Assembly: GCA_046566095.1 (NCBI GenBank) | Contig: JBKHXI010000062.1 | Span: 1 to 5,675 of the forward strand | Direction of reading: 5' to 3' | DNA from: CAMPJU01 sp046566095 | Lineage (GTDB): Bacteria; Pseudomonadota; Gammaproteobacteria; Xanthomonadales; Xanthomonadaceae | DNA: 5,675 bases | Shown: in pieces, positions 5,466-5,675 of the stretch | Position numbering within the stretch: position 1 is the stretch's first letter | Layout: each line of letters begins with the position of its first letter | Position numbers and translations under genes: made by a program | Notes under the pieces: model-generated | The model's database searches: none | Told to the model about the DNA's origin: nothing | The model's input: only the letters and a program-made list of their open reading frames with translations

Positions 5466-5470
5466 AGGAG
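5466..5470 (+). promoter_or_regulatory. Shine-Dalgarno AGGAG for the PEBP gene
   Basis: AGGAG ends eight bases before the ATG at 5479. It is the clearest ribosome binding site in the window and fixes the start of the last gene. Confidence 0.8.
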
Positions 5471-5478
5471 ATCGCGCC

Positions 5479-5675
5479 ATGCGCATCCGCAGCGACAGCT
5501 TCGAGCACCGCCAGCCGATCCCGGCCGAGTTCGCGATGGGCGCGCCGGGCGGCTTCGGCGGCAACCGCAACCCGCACCTGGCCTGGGACGGGGCGCCGGA
5601 CGGGACGCGCTCGTTCGCGCTGCTGTGCATCGACACCGACGCGCCGACCGATCCTTCGCTTGCGGGCAAGGACGG
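5479..5675 (+). CDS. PEBP / Raf kinase inhibitor-like protein, YbhB/YbcL family (3' end outside window)
   Basis: 65 complete codons are visible before the window ends. The start MRIRSDSFEHRQPIPAEFAMG and then GGNRNPHLAWDGAPDGTRSFALLCIDTDAPT match the bacterial phosphatidylethanolamine-binding-protein family. LAWDGAP (34-40) is the usual L-x-W-x-x-x-P block, and DTDAPT (52-57) is the equivalent of the DPDAP ligand-pocket motif, with Thr in place of the usual Pro at residue 53. The segment after it (DPSLAGKDG) resembles the longer bacterial subtype, which carries an insert before its HW motif, rather than the short E. coli YbhB form. There is no signal peptide, so it is probably cytoplasmic. 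The role in bacteria is not well established. The start is firm (AGGAG eight bases upstream). The anion-binding His lies beyond the window. Confidence 0.88.
   Translation, partial: MRIRSDSFEHRQPIPAEFAMGAPGGFGGNRNPHLAWDGAPDGTRSFALLCIDTDAPTDPSLAGKD

Overview
The window is very GC-rich chromosomal DNA (about 70% or more by eye), and codon third positions are almost all G or C. Gene content and style suggest a gammaproteobacterium of the Xanthomonadaceae/Lysobacteraceae type (Luteimonas, Lysobacter, Pseudoxanthomonas or similar). Support comes from a fused indolepyruvate ferredoxin oxidoreductase, an MenI/EntH-type hotdog thioesterase, a PlsC-YheT pair and a near-leaderless TAAAAT promoter. This assignment is inference; there is no rRNA or other marker gene. 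I see no mobile element, CRISPR array, tRNA or rRNA.

Layout: (1) 1-1269, plus strand: the C-terminal part of a large indolepyruvate ferredoxin oxidoreductase, cut by the window start. (2) 1329-2093, minus strand, convergent with it: an exported YkuD-family L,D-transpeptidase with a complete catalytic motif and a tail carrying a small H-[DE]-Y-R repeat. (3) 2094-2545: a 452-base divergent intergenic region. Its end holds a 24-bp palindrome (2483-2506) in an AT-rich island, just before (4) 2546-2743, plus strand: a 65-residue orphan protein with a GYGNSSGY segment. (5) 2744-3125: 382 bases without a convincing gene, opening with two overlapping GC-rich hairpins. (6) 3126-3545: a hotdog acyl-CoA thioesterase. 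(7) 3594-4394 and 4391-5407: a PlsC-type acyltransferase and a YheT-type alpha/beta hydrolase joined by an ATGA overlap. (8) 5479 to the window end: the start of a PEBP (YbhB/YbcL) protein with a good ribosome binding site.

The thioesterase, acyltransferase and hydrolase lie in one direction and all act on acyl groups, so a lipid or acyl-CoA housekeeping role is a reasonable inference. The acyltransferase appears to have its own promoter, so the three need not be one transcript. Most of the window is ordinary. The part most worth a second look is the palindrome/65-residue gene/hairpin unit at 2483-2833, which looks like a self-contained, separately regulated small-protein gene of unknown function.
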